In this document: positions 25,806 through 37,600 of the stretch, piece after piece
How the letters are laid out: each line of letters begins with the position of its first letter
Position numbering within the stretch: the stretch's first letter is position 1
Position numbers and translations under genes: made by a program
The notes under the pieces: model-generated
What the model saw: the letters and a program-made list of their open reading frames with translations, nothing else
Database searches by the model: none
Told to the model about the DNA's origin: nothing
From: Topomyia yanbarensis
Taxonomy: Eukaryota > Arthropoda > Insecta > Diptera > Culicidae
Assembly (NCBI RefSeq): GCF_030247195.1
Contig: NC_080672.1
Span: 71,279,771-71,343,770 of the forward strand
Length of the DNA stretch: 64,000 bases
Reading direction: 5' to 3'

Positions 25806-27244
25806 ACCCGTAAAAAAGTTTTTCTAACAATAACTTTATACATGTTTTTTTAAAATTCATACTAATTGACATACAAAACTGTATTTTAGTACAGAATATA
25901 ATTCTGTGTATCATTTTAAACCGAAATGCATTTAACAAAAATCTTCCAAAATGCGATAGTTTCCGAGATATTTGGAATTTTTATTCGACAAAAACAGTCA
26001 ATTCGTGTGATTATGCCCTTTTTGAAAGTTATTCGCGTTACCCCATCATAAAATGTCAAAAATCAAATATTTATCGTTTTAAAAACGTAAAAGAAACTTT
26101 TTCAGTGTATTTGGATCATGAAGAAACTTTCAATAAAAAAGTTTGCTTAACAACAATTTTTGACATTTTTTTATAACTCATACTATTTGCAGTCAAAATA
26201 CCATTTTCTTTTTGAATATGACTCTAAACGCTATTTTAAATTAAAATGTTCATAACAAAATTTTTCTGAAATGTAGTAGTTCTCGAGATATTTTAAATTT
26301 TGTTTTAACAGCACAATTCTTTTGTTTTATTGCGACCTTTTGAGCAGATATTCGCGTTTCTCCATCAACAACAATAGGTTTTTTAAAAGTCCCATAACAT
26401 TTCCTGTAACTTCTCTTTTGATATCAAGGCGATATTATAACCCATTTGAAAGTTACCAAAAATAACCAAAGTATGATCGAACTATTTAGTTTAATCATAA
26501 GACCCTATGGTTGAATAATATTTTGATTGTTTTTATATAGCTTTCAAATGGTTCACAATATCACCTTGATATCAAAGAGAAACTCACACGAAATATTATG
26601 GGCCTTCTGAAAAACTTATTGTTGTTGATGGAGAAACGCGAATAAATTTTGAAAAGGTCGTAAGAAAACAAAAGAATTGTGTTGTTAAAACAAAATTTAA
26701 AATATCTCGAGAACTACTACATTTCAGGAAATTTTTGTTATGAGCATTTTGATTTAAAATAGCGTTTAAAATCATTTTCAAAAAGAAAATGGTATTTTTG
26801 ACTGCAAATAGTATGAATTATAAAAATATGTCAAAAGTTGTTGTATGTCAAAAGTTTCTCCATGATCCAAATACACTGCAAAAGTTTCTTTTACGTCTTT
26901 AAAACGATAAACATTTTATTTTTGACATTTTATGATGGGGAAACGCGAATAACTTTTTAAAAGGGTATAATCACATGAATTGACTGTTTTTGTCGAATAA
27001 AAATTCCAAATATCTCGGAAACTATCGCATTTTTGAAGATTTTTGTTAAATGCATTTCGGTTTAAAATGATACATAGAATTATATTCTATAATAAAATTA
27101 GAGTTTTGTATGTCAATTAGTATGAAATTTAAGAACATGTATAAAGTAATTGTTAGAAAACTTTTTTTACCGATAAGTCCATCATACAATCACATTCAAA
27201 ATGTTTCTCTTCTCTTTAGGTTTTTGTTGACAAATATAAAAAAT

Positions 27245-27545
27245 TAGAAAAACGGTTTTTTTGCAATTTAAATTTTTAACACAATTTTTTGTTTTTGTGA
27301 AAAACGACACAACATTTTTTTCAGTGTATATTTTTTCATACATAAACATTTATTCCCTGAAACTCGTTCTCAGAAAGTTTTGCTGTATATAATACAAATT
27401 AGAAAAAAATGGGTTTTTTGCAATTTAAATTTTTTACACAATTTTTTGTTTTTGTGAAAAACGACACAACATTTTTTTCAGTGTCTATTTTTTTCATACA
27501 TAAACATTTATTCCCTAAAACTCGTTCTCAGAGTTTTGCTGTATA
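27245..27545 (+). repeat. ~150-bp tandem duplication in the right palindrome arm
   Basis: Two adjacent copies share 'ttttttgcaatttaaatttt', 'gtgaaaaacgacacaac', 'acataaacatttattccct' and 'ctcgttctcaga'. The left arm has one copy only, so the duplication arose after the palindrome formed. Confidence 0.8.
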
Positions 27546-27719
27546 AAATACAATAATCGAACAAAAAAAATGTAAAATGATGCACGTAGAAATGTTTACG
27601 CCCTTTTAAAAAAATACTCCTTAGTCAAAATAATCTTACAGATTGTGGAAAATTTTTAGTCTTCCTTGCCGGAGAAACGTGTAAAGTTTCATAGGAATCT
27701 ATGATGGTCGGTCACGATT

Positions 27720-29685
27720 TTAAATATTTTCGGACTGACCTTTGTGGAATTCATTCAGAGATTGCATTAATGAGTATTTGAGAGATTTGCATCACGGAAC
27801 AGAAAAATTATTAAAAATAGGGGATTTTGTAAACAAAATGACACAGTACCCTCGTACTTTCCCGTATTTTTCGAAAAAAAACATCTCCATTCAAATACTA
27901 AGGTTATTTTCTTTAGAAACAGGTATTAATTGTAATTTTCTGATTGCTATTTCGAAAGCATTTAGTTTTAAGTAAGTTATAGCATTCAATATCTTTTTCC
28001 TTCATATTTTTCCATAGTACCAATTTCAAAAGTTTTAAGCGAAGTGGGTGGAGGTCTAGAATTGTCCAAATGATGTGAAATTTGGCATCTGAGCTTACTT
28101 TCACGTTTGTCACAATATAAGAAGAGGGGCCTTTGGACCTCAAAAAAAAAGTTTTTTTGCGATGCCCAAATGTTCAATTGGTCAGCATTTTCAAGTATAT
28201 ATGAACAATGTGAAGTATGTTCAAAGTACATTTGCGTTAGCAATTTAGTCAGTACCTCAGTAGAGAGATATTCACGGGGCCAATGAAATTGAAAATGAAT
28301 GGAAAACGATTGAGCGGTGCGGTTTATTGAATGAATGATGCAATTAACAACTGCAGTTTGAACGTAGTAGGGCATGATTTGAGATTTGTCCCTCCTTCAA
28401 GCTCCCAGACACCTGTCGAAAATTTGCATTGTAGTGATTGAAGACGGATGGACCTTTGCTCGGAATACTTTGTGAAATCAGATCAGATCGGTTAACTGAG
28501 CAGTTGATTTATTGGGGAATTCAACTCGCCTCTATCATAGAAAATCCGAATAGATTTTTTTAAATATTTGTCGCTTCACCAATAAACATAACTATTTCCG
28601 ATGCTTGGCAACTTGAAAAAACACCGAAAAACCAGATTCCCAGAAAAGCCGATTGTGAAATGGACTGACGCTAGATGTTTGAAGGCAACGGACGGAACAT
28701 ATATTCAGTAGACTTTATATCAAGACCAGTATACTAAGGAGACAATTTCAAGGAACTGTGATCTGGTTGGTCAATTGTTGTTCACGGCGCATAACATTAG
28801 AGTTGCTTCACCACTCCAAATTCCATCACTACATTCTTTACACAAGCGAATAAAAATGTTTTTGTAACCTGCAGCTGTCGAATTTTTTTACACATTTTTC
28901 TTGCAATTTGCTATCGGTTTTGCTATTTGATATCGGTAGCATCCAACCACACATCGAAAAAAGATAGGTGACCACATTTTCGCTGTAGTATCGTATGATT
29001 CGGTTTTCAATATCTTATATCTCTCGTAATTTCTGTTTCTTCAACTTTTCACTATTGCCGGGCTCTAGGACCGTGCCCAAATGAATTAGCCCGAAAAATA
29101 CCTACTCTAGTGAGCTGACACAAAAATATTCAGTCGCTAGAAAAAATAAGCTCAGCATTGCGATATCCTTTTTAAGGCAAGAAAATGATATTACTGACGA
29201 CAAGTTTTTTATAAAGGGCTACCGTAACTAAATTCCCGCCTACAAAGTAGAGATCGACGGCGTGATCACCGATTAGTTCTAACTATTATTTCAAAACCAC
29301 TTTTGACAAAATGTACAACTACATTAGTGTAGTGCCATTAAAGTTCTTTTTACTGCTGTTGTGAATTCAAAATGCTGTTTACTAACAAGAACTTATTAAA
29401 TAGATTTTTAAACACTGAATAACAACAGTCAAGCAAACAACATGCTAACGCACCCTTTTGAAGAAAAACTGAAGAGAGCTACACCATTCAACATGATAAA
29501 ATATTATGATCTCTTGACTTAGGAAGAGTGCGAGTCTGACATTACTATGTTACTGCACCTAAAAACTATAAGCAGATGAGATTTGTTGAAAAGGCTAAAA
29601 GGCACCGGCCACTATGTGTTATTGCGGAACTCTTCCCGATACCCAAGAGACTTCAATTTTCACGGTATGGCGTTGAATTGTCTTC
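27720..29685. other. Intergenic DNA, no gene recognised
   Basis: No element ends or coding segments could be supported. The 129-codon minus-strand frame at 27986-28375 has no recognisable motif. Confidence 0.35.
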
Positions 29686-29689
29686 TCGA

Positions 29690-29840
29690 TTTTTTTTTGT
29701 TTGAAATTTAAGGTCATTCGCCTCTTCTTTCCGGTTAAAAATCTTTGTAGAAAATCTCTAACCATACGTGTGGGGTTGGGAATCGAACTCAGATGAACTG
29801 CGTGTTAGGCAATCGATTTACCAACTATCTGCTGCCCGCC
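29690..29840 (-). mobile_element. tRNA-derived SINE
   Basis: On the minus strand an A-box-like 'AGTTGGTAAATCG' (near 29825-29812) is followed about 30 bases later by a B box 'GAGTTCGATTC' (29790-29780), then 'ccaacccca' and a tRNA-unrelated tail ending in an A-rich run. This is the layout of tRNA-derived SINEs, such as the Feilai type described in Aedes. Family identity is not tested. Confidence 0.6.
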
Positions 29841-30125
29841 TCCTCTCTTATCGATGATAATCAATCTAGCTCACTTCATGATCGTTGCTAAAGCTGGTCT
29901 GTCCCATTCTTATCTCCATGTAATTGAGAAAACGAACGATTAAGTTTGCAATCATTTTCGCTGTTTTTTTCCAATTTGAAATTTTTGAAAATGTTCTTCA
30001 AATGAGGTTAAGACATTCCTTCGGTATTCCTAAACGAGTCAATGAATCGACCAAAAGAATTGATCCATTTTTATGAATAAATCCCATACGATTAGCACTG
30101 AGAACTGAATCAGTTTACCCATCTG

Positions 30126-32287
30126 CCAGGGTTGTTACGGTCGCGCAGATTTTACGATTTACGCGGATTTCGCGATTTTTGCGGATTTGACGCGTTTTTT
30201 GTTCCCAATTTGACGCATTGCGCGGATTTGGCGCGAGTTCAATTTTGGACCGTATTTCGTTTATCGTCTCTCCTAACGTGTTAATTTATCATTTTATTTA
30301 AAATGTATACTAATAACTTTTACTAAAATCGCTGGGAACACAAATCTCTCAGAAAAACGAGTTATGGTTTAGAAATTTAACCTGAGACTCTGTTATGCCG
30401 CTTTGTAAATATTTAAGGTGATTACGAATAATATGATTAAGGTTCCAGTTATGATTTTTGAAGTTTCATTTAAAAATGATGAAACACGAATGGCAATATG
30501 TTGGTGCATCCAATGTTCTGCGTTTTCTTTTCATTTGGATTCAACTATAAGGCTCTGCATACTTAAAATCGGTCCGCTGTTTTTTGACCGGTGAAGTGAT
30601 CCTAGTGGTCCGTTATAGAAGCTTTTGACAGCAATCCGTTCACAATGTTTTTTTTGCTCGAAATCCTGTGGAAAACTATTTGATAAGGTTGATGTTTTCT
30701 CGAGTTGCCATGCGATGGAAAAAGAAGCAAATTAGATCTGCCAAAAACAAATGAAATCACGAGCACGTTTTTACGACAAGCAGTTTATCGCACATCTTTT
30801 TCTTTCATAGTAGGCATATCGTCCATATCTTTATTCACCCTCTGCAGTCACGGTCTTGGCTTGCTGATTCCACCAATTCTTTATCCGACCAATGTCGCTG
30901 GAGATTGCGCTTCATTATCGCCCAATACTTCGCTGTTGGACGGAGCTGTGGATTCTACTCTTTTGGGATGAACTGGACTCCATTGTTGTATCATTGTAGC
31001 ACACCCTTGCTGTAATGGCAGCTAGCTAAGTCTGTCCAAACATATCGACCCATAATGGGACTCAATGAAGGTTAACATCCGTTTGTTGAGGAACTTCCTT
31101 TATTTCCAAACTCGTAGTAGTTATTATATGTCACGAAAACGCTGGTTTTCTTGCCACAGGAACAGATCCCTTGCCAAATCATTGTTTTGTGATCTGATCG
31201 GCAAAAAATTCGAGCAAAGGAATTTGTTTGAAATCGGTTGTCGCATAGGATCAATCAAAACACATCCATCGAGTTTCATCAGCACCTTCAGGCCACTGTT
31301 TAATGTTGCTGACTTTGGATGGGTTACTTAATTGCTCGATATTTGCAACCTTCTCGAAAACGGATTCGCTGCAAAGTATAACGATTAGCATTCTTTTTTC
31401 AAAATCTCAAAATTTCATCAAGATCGGAGCACAACAACATGAGTTATAACACTCATACGTAGAAGTTGGTTAAGGGGGAATAAGAGTTTCAGCGTGAACA
31501 CCCCTTTAATTGAAAAACTATCACAAAAATTCAACGTAGGGGCTATTTTTTACATAGAATGTATATGCGAAGTTTTAAATAAATCGGTTAAGTAGTTTTT
31601 GAATGGCAGTTAACACTGCGAATCGTGTTCTTCTAGATATGTTCTACAAAAGGCTTTGTCACCGAGTCGCTTGACGATATTTGTGCTTAGAAAAATTACA
31701 GAATATTATTGAAATGATAAATTATGATGTACAAAAGTTTTGAGTAATTCGCTTCAAAACAGGTGTAGTCCACTGAATACAATAATTATTAGAAACTCTT
31801 GGAGACTGATCCAAGTTTTACCATACTCTTTTATCGGACTACGACTTACCTTTCAATATAAAGGCCCGTTTTTAAATTTGGGAAAGCATTGGAGGGAAAG
31901 TTTTTGAACGTTAGTAACTTTCATGGTATTGAACTGAATCACATTATGTTTGCATCAATCAGTTGGAAAAACAGTCACCAATTTTGTATTACATGCACCT
32001 AAGAGACCTAATCGAAAATTGATAAGTTATATAAGTCTCATGCACGCATTTTTGTGCTAAGTGCTTCATTCATCGTTCGCTAGTCGAATAAGAAGCAAGT
32101 GAATGCACGGTCAGATGGTGCGATATAAAGAATGCAATCAGATTATTCACCGTCCACAATTGTCCATTGCAAAAATCCATTGCAAGTTTTGAAAATCTAT
32201 AGGAATATTTATTTGGTTTGAAAACCGCGTAAAATTTCGCGCGGATTTGGCGCGTTTGTATTTTGTCGCCTTCCGTAACAACCCTGG
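30126..32287. mobile_element. 2.16-kb TIR element with CCAGGGTTGTTACGG ends
   Basis: Perfect 15-bp inverted ends (CCAGGGTTGTTACGG). Both ends continue into short 'gcgcggatttggcgcg' type words, as subterminal repeats. The flanks share only 'atct', so the target duplication is uncertain. CAGGG-type ends suggest hAT, but no transposase was recognised. The 88-codon frames in the interior are unassigned. Confidence 0.65.
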
Positions 32288-33792
32288 ATCTCTAGTCTAC
32301 ACTAGACGGGTTTGCATAAAATATTAGGATTACTGGACGTAGCACAAAGAGTATGATCGAATACATTTAGAAGCTGATCAGCGATGTTCTGGTTACGCAA
32401 TCAATGTGCCATGCAAATAAATGTTCACCGATGTTTCTCTTTATATACCGTCGACGATGCGGTTTCAATATTCGCTTTTTCTTGTTTTATTAGGCTCATA
32501 ATTTGCATGCTCTGAAGATAGCTTTCTCCTATTCCTACTGATTACCCCAATAGACGTTTCTTGTCAAAAAATTTTAATTGCTAAAATGCTTCACTTTTTA
32601 TACCTGAGTCGAAATTTCATATTGTCGCCAGTTTTAAGTGCCTCTAACTATTGAAAAATTCAAAAAATCGGCGAACTGCTCATTTCACCCCATATTCTGA
32701 AGATCCATCTTGACTCATTTCCCCATTTTTTTACACCATTTGGATGAATTTCAAGTGGTGAATGAAAAAAAGATGCCAGTTCTCCAAATTTATCAGAAAA
32801 TCTGCAGATTTTTCAATTACACTGCAGATTTTTTGCAGATTGCAGATATTTTGTAATACAAAGCGTTTACCATGAAATTTCAACAAATATTTAACATTTT
32901 GGATTATTATAAAAATCATCGCACTTCTTTCCTCCCTCAAGTATCTTGCAGAAGTTTGCAGACTTTGAAGATTTACACTGTATGCTATTGCATAAATCGA
33001 TCTGGCAACCGCGATTCCACAATAATTCATTCTACGTTCATGTTATTTAGAGCAACAAAAAAGTGACAACGAATGTTAAGCATAAGAAAATTCGTGATTA
33101 TATTTTCTCGTTATAACTACTTAATGCCAATCTTACCGAAAATAAAATCGTTTTAATCTGGTGGTTGTTCATCACATCACGTATCAAATCAAAATAAGAA
33201 CATCTCTACTTTCACATATTCCAGTGATTCGCTATCGCATGATTTAATAACGTTGAAACGCCGTGTTCTGTTTGGAATTGAATTTCCACTTTTTGAAGCG
33301 AAATTCCTATTCCATCGTCGTTTCTTTGCTATGTACAGTGTCTTTAGCTCCCAATCGTGGCTCATGAAAATCCGCTGAAAATCGAAGCGGATAAACAATT
33401 GCAATACAATGTATGCGTATATATTGTGAATTGCAATACAGCTTTTCATTAAAAGGCAGTGAAACTTACCATCATCGGTAACATTGCTACCGGTAAGAAG
33501 TATCTTTCGTTATAATTCATTACACTAATATTACTTTTTGTTTACAGCACACCGACCGCTTTTAGAAAAAGTACCCTTTTGAGTCCAAAACGGAGCGGCT
33601 CTGTTAACTTGATCATGGCTGAGATTAGTATAGGATGAAAAACCGCTATCATTCTTACTGTTAGTAATACTAGTAGATAGTCTTATGAAAGCCTTTTTCG
33701 ACTATTTACAATCTACCGGATTTTTACTATAATGGAAGCTTCGACAGTAGTCCAGTAGTTCGGAGTAGTGAATGAAACTGTTTTGGATGGTT
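32288..33792. other. Intergenic DNA left of the intact LINE
   Basis: AT-rich sequence with no supportable gene. A short direct duplication of 'cagattttttgcagattgca' type words is near 32800-32850. Confidence 0.35.
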
Positions 33793-33808
33793 TGCGTGTC
33801 AATTAGTA
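33793..33808 (+). repeat. Target-site duplication of the intact LINE (3' side)
   Basis: TGCGTGTCAATTAGTA, identical to 39981-39996. It directly abuts the oligo-T run that is the LINE's A-rich 3' tail on the minus strand. Confidence 0.92.
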
Positions 33809-33890
33809 TTTTTTTTTTATTCATTTCGTTTATTTGATAGGCACAAATGCGTTAGCTTGGCGGTGCCAAATGCTTTTGTTTTTACATTTT

Positions 33891-34260
33891 GGATATCTTA
33901 AAACTAGGAGGTTACAATGTTGAAATATTTTTTTTTACAAAGGAAAATAAAGTTTACAGCTATCTTAAGACTAGAAATAAGATTCAATATACAAAAGAGG
34001 GCCAAAAGATTTTTTTATGAAAAAAATTTAAAACAAGGGATTCACTTTGATATACAAGAGGGGGAGTAATAGTATTTTACGAAATATTTTACGGTTATCT
34101 TAAAACTAACAATATAGTTTAGTACACAAAAGGGGGAACAAATATTTATGAGAAATTTCACAGAAATCTTAAAACTAGGGATTCAATTCTATTTACAAGA
34201 TGGAGGACAAGAGTTTCAATAAAGAGTAAAAATTATAGCTATCTTAAAACTAGGAATACA
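33891..34260 (-). repeat. ~70-bp tandem repeats in the LINE 3' UTR
   Basis: About six diverged units marked by 'tatcttaaaactaggaa' with 'tacaaaagaggg' in between. Landmarks are near 33892, 33961, 34026, 34094, 34164 and 34239. They lie between the ORF2 stop and the A tail. A G-rich run (about 34410-34425) lies between this array and ORF2. Confidence 0.75.
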
Positions 34261-34672
34261 GAATACTAATTTGAATTTTTTAACTAAAACTTATGCTTGG
34301 TCAAGATATTCAAAGGGTGGCTTATTTCCGCATCAGTGTAGCAGCAGTTGTATCAAAGACAGGGGAGAGACAGGGAAAGAAGAGCAAAACTTGCAACTTT
34401 CGCTCGAACGGCGGGGGGGGGGGGGAGGGAGATCAGCGTATCAAATTTGCGCCTCAGTCTAGTAAGTCGTCGAGTACCGGATTGGCGGATGGTATTCTTC
34501 GGACCCGCGGGGAATCCTTCAAAAGTCATCGGACCTCGAGTCGCTCTCGCTTCAGTTTCCTTCTATGCAGGCGTAGTGGTAAGGGCGACGGCGGTTACAT
34601 AGTGGCACTCTGGAGCTGATCGGTTCCACAAGGCAGGAGGAAACTCTAAAAACGAGAAATAAAAGAGAGGGG

Positions 34673-37600
34673 CTAAATTGGGATATTTATCGTTTTTATG
34701 AAGGTATAAATAAGGGACATATAGGGGAAATCACGAGTTGCCAGCATATCTCGGACTGGTACATTGGGTGGTCTACCTCGGGCCCGAAGGGATTCCTTTA
34801 ACTGAGACCTGGCGTCACAATACCCGGCGCACACCCAGACAACGTGTTCGATGTCGTGATAGCCCTCGTCACAAGCGCACAGACTACTCTCCGCAAGCCC
34901 AATACGCCGCAAATGCGCATCCATGGTGTAGTGATTGGACATAAGTCGGGACATTACACGAATAAAATCCCGACCCACATCCATCCCCCCGAACCAAGGC
35001 TTCGTTGATACCTTTGGGATAATCGAATGTAGCCATCGTCCAAGTTCCCCATTGCTCCACGAGGTTTGCCAACTGTTGAGCGTCCTCTGACGACAAATAC
35101 TAAAAAATTCATTGAAGCAGATTGGTCTTTCGTATATGTCACCATTTAATGCGCCCACCTTTGCTAATGAGTCGGCCTTTTCATTGCCCGGGATAGAACA
35201 ATGAGAGGGGACCCAAACAAAGGTAATCTGATAAGATTTTTCAGATAACGTACACAAGGACTCCTGTATCTTCCCCAGAAAATACGGGAATTGCTTTTTA
35301 GGCTTCACCGCACGAAGAGCCTCGATAGAGCTGAGGCTGTCCGAAACGATGAAGTAGTGATCTGTGGGCAGAGTGTCGATGATCCCAAGGGTGTACTGAA
35401 TTGCAGCTAACTCTGCGACGTAAACTGAAGCGGGATCATTGAGCTTGAATGAAGCGGTGATAGTATTGTTGAAGATACCGAAGCCAGTGGACCCATCGAG
35501 ATTTGATCCGTCAGTGTAAAACATTTTGTCGCAGTCGACTTCTCGGAATTTATTATAAAATATATTGGGGATCACCTGCGGGCGTATATGGTCCGGGATT
35601 CCACGAATCTCTTCCTTCATGGATGTGTCGAAGAATACAGTAGAATCAGAAGTATCTAGGAAACGGACACGGTTGGGATTGTACGAAGAAGGATTGATGC
35701 TCTGTGCCATGTAGTCGAAGTACAAGGACATAAAACGGATTTGAGAATTAAGCTCGACGAGCCTCTCGAAGTTTTGAATTACCAACGGGTTCAGAATGTC
35801 GCATCGGATGAGCAATCGATATGAGAGTTCCCAAAATCGATTTTTTAGCGGAAGAACGCCCGCCAGCACTTCGAGACTCATCGTATGGGTCGAGTGCATG
35901 CAACCCAAGGCAATGCGCAAGCAACGATACTGGATTCTCTCTAGTTTGATGAAGTGTATGTTCGTAGCGGAGCGGAAACAGAAACACCCGTACTCCATCA
36001 CCGACAATATCGTTGTTTGGTACAACCTGATCAGGTCTCCTGGATGAGCACCCCACCATGTTCCAGTTATTGTTCGGAGAAAATTGATCCTTTGTTGGCA
36101 TTTCTGTTTCAGATACCTAATGTGACATCCCCAGGTACCTTTAGAGTCGAACCAGACCCCGAGATATTTAAATGTGAAAACCTGGTTGATCGTTGCACCC
36201 ATTATTAAAAGCTGGAGTTGCGCCGGCTCACGTTTCCTAGAAAAAACAACCAACTCAGTTTTCTCCGTGGAGAACTCAATACCCAGCTGAAGAGCCCAAG
36301 CAGACAAATTGTCCAAGGTATTTTGTAATGGTCCTTGCAAGTCGGCAGCTTTGGGCCCTGTAACAGAGACCACCCCGTCGTCTGCAAGTTGCCTTAGCGT
36401 GCATGAATTGGCAAGACAATCGTCAATGTCATTCACGTAAAAATTGTAGAGCAGGGGACTTAGACATGAGCCCTGGGGAAGACCCATGTAGCTAAATCGC
36501 GATGTTGTTAAATCGCCATGCGAAAAGTGCATGTGCTTTTCAGACAACAGGTTTAGCAAAAAGTTATTTAAAATTGGTGAAAGACCATGCTGGTGCAGCT
36601 TCTCTGAAAGAATGTTGATAGAAACTGAGTCAAAAGCCCCTTTAATATCCAAGAAGACTGATGCCATCTGCTCTTTGTTAGCATAGGCCATTTGGATTTC
36701 TGTAGAAAGCAACGCAAGGCAATCGTTCGTCCCTTTGCCTTTGCGGAAGCCAAATTGTGTATCTGACAGTAAGCCATTTGCTTCAACCCAATTGTCGAGG
36801 CGAAACATGATCATTTTCTCGAACAACTTCCGAATACAGGACAGCATTGCAATCGGCCGATACGAGTTGTGGTCGGAGGCTGGTTTTCCTGGTTTTTGGA
36901 TGGCGATGACCTTCACTTGCCTCCATTCATAAGGGACAATGTTACCCTCAAGAAACTTGTTAAATAAATTCAACAGGCGCCTTTTTGCAGTGTCAGGCAG
37001 ATTCTTCAGCAAGTTGAATTTGATTCTGTCTAACCCTGGGGCGTTATTGTTGCACGATAAGAGAGCAAGTGAGAACTCCACCATCGAAAACGGTGTTTCG
37101 TTCGCGGTATCGTGAGAAGACGCGGCGCGGTACGTTTTCTGTACCGGGACAGAGTCCGGACAGATCTTCTTGGCGAAAGCGAATATCCAACGGTTTGAAT
37201 ATTCCACGTTCTCGTTGGTACTATTATGATTACGCATACGTCGAGCCGTACCCCAAAGAGTGCTCATCGCTGTTTCTCTCGTTAACCCGTCGACGAACCG
37301 GCGCCAATAACTGCGTTTTTTGGCTTTCATTAGACTCTTCATTCGCCTTTCTAACGACGCGTACTGTTGATAGCTAGCGGGTAACCCGTCTTCCCGGAAG
37401 GCCTTATATGCAGTGGACTTTTCCGCGTACAGCTCTGAGCACTCTTTATCCCACCACAGGGTGGGAGACCGTCTATGGGTATTCGCGCTGGGTACTGGTT
37501 TAGTCTGAGCTTGATTCGCACTGTCGAGAATCAAGCCAGCCAAAAACCTGTACTCTTCCTCCGGAGGAAGTTCTTGAGTGGATTCGATTTTAACGGATAT

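Larger units (their letters stand above)
23958..25809. mobile_element. 1.85-kb DNA element with inverted 'cgttaggcat' arrays and 8-bp duplication
   Basis: Both ends begin GGG(G)TG and continue into about ten tandem 10-16 bp words of type 'cgttaggcataatgga', inverted at the right end (25640-25809). The element is flanked by the exact 8-bp repeat GTAAAAAA (23950-23957 and 25810-25817). The uninterrupted sequence exists in the opposite arm of the host palindrome, which confirms the insertion. An 8-bp duplication is typical of hAT and P-type elements. I see no transposase frame in the 1.5-kb interior, so the superfamily is unresolved. Confidence 0.8.
23689..27607. mobile_element. Large palindromic (foldback) element, arms ~1 kb
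   Basis: The left arm (23689-23957 plus 25810-26460) and the right arm (26530-27607) are inverted copies of each other almost to the centre near 26490. Shared landmarks include 'GCGTAAACATTTCTACG' at both edges, 'gagaacgagttt', 'gattgtatgatgga', 'ccgagatatttggaattttt' and 'cttttacgt'. Weaker similarity may extend outward to about 23595 and 27712 ('gaccgaccat'). No coding capacity. The left arm is interrupted by a 1852-bp element. The right arm has an internal ~150-bp duplication. Confidence 0.75.

Noticed and set aside
27986..28375. 129-codon minus-strand open frame
   Set aside because: No motif and no neighbouring exons; AT-rich composition makes such frames expected by chance.
34293..34619. 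Plus-strand frames with poly-glycine near the G-rich run
   Set aside because: They lie in the antisense of the LINE 3' UTR and derive from a homopolymer run.
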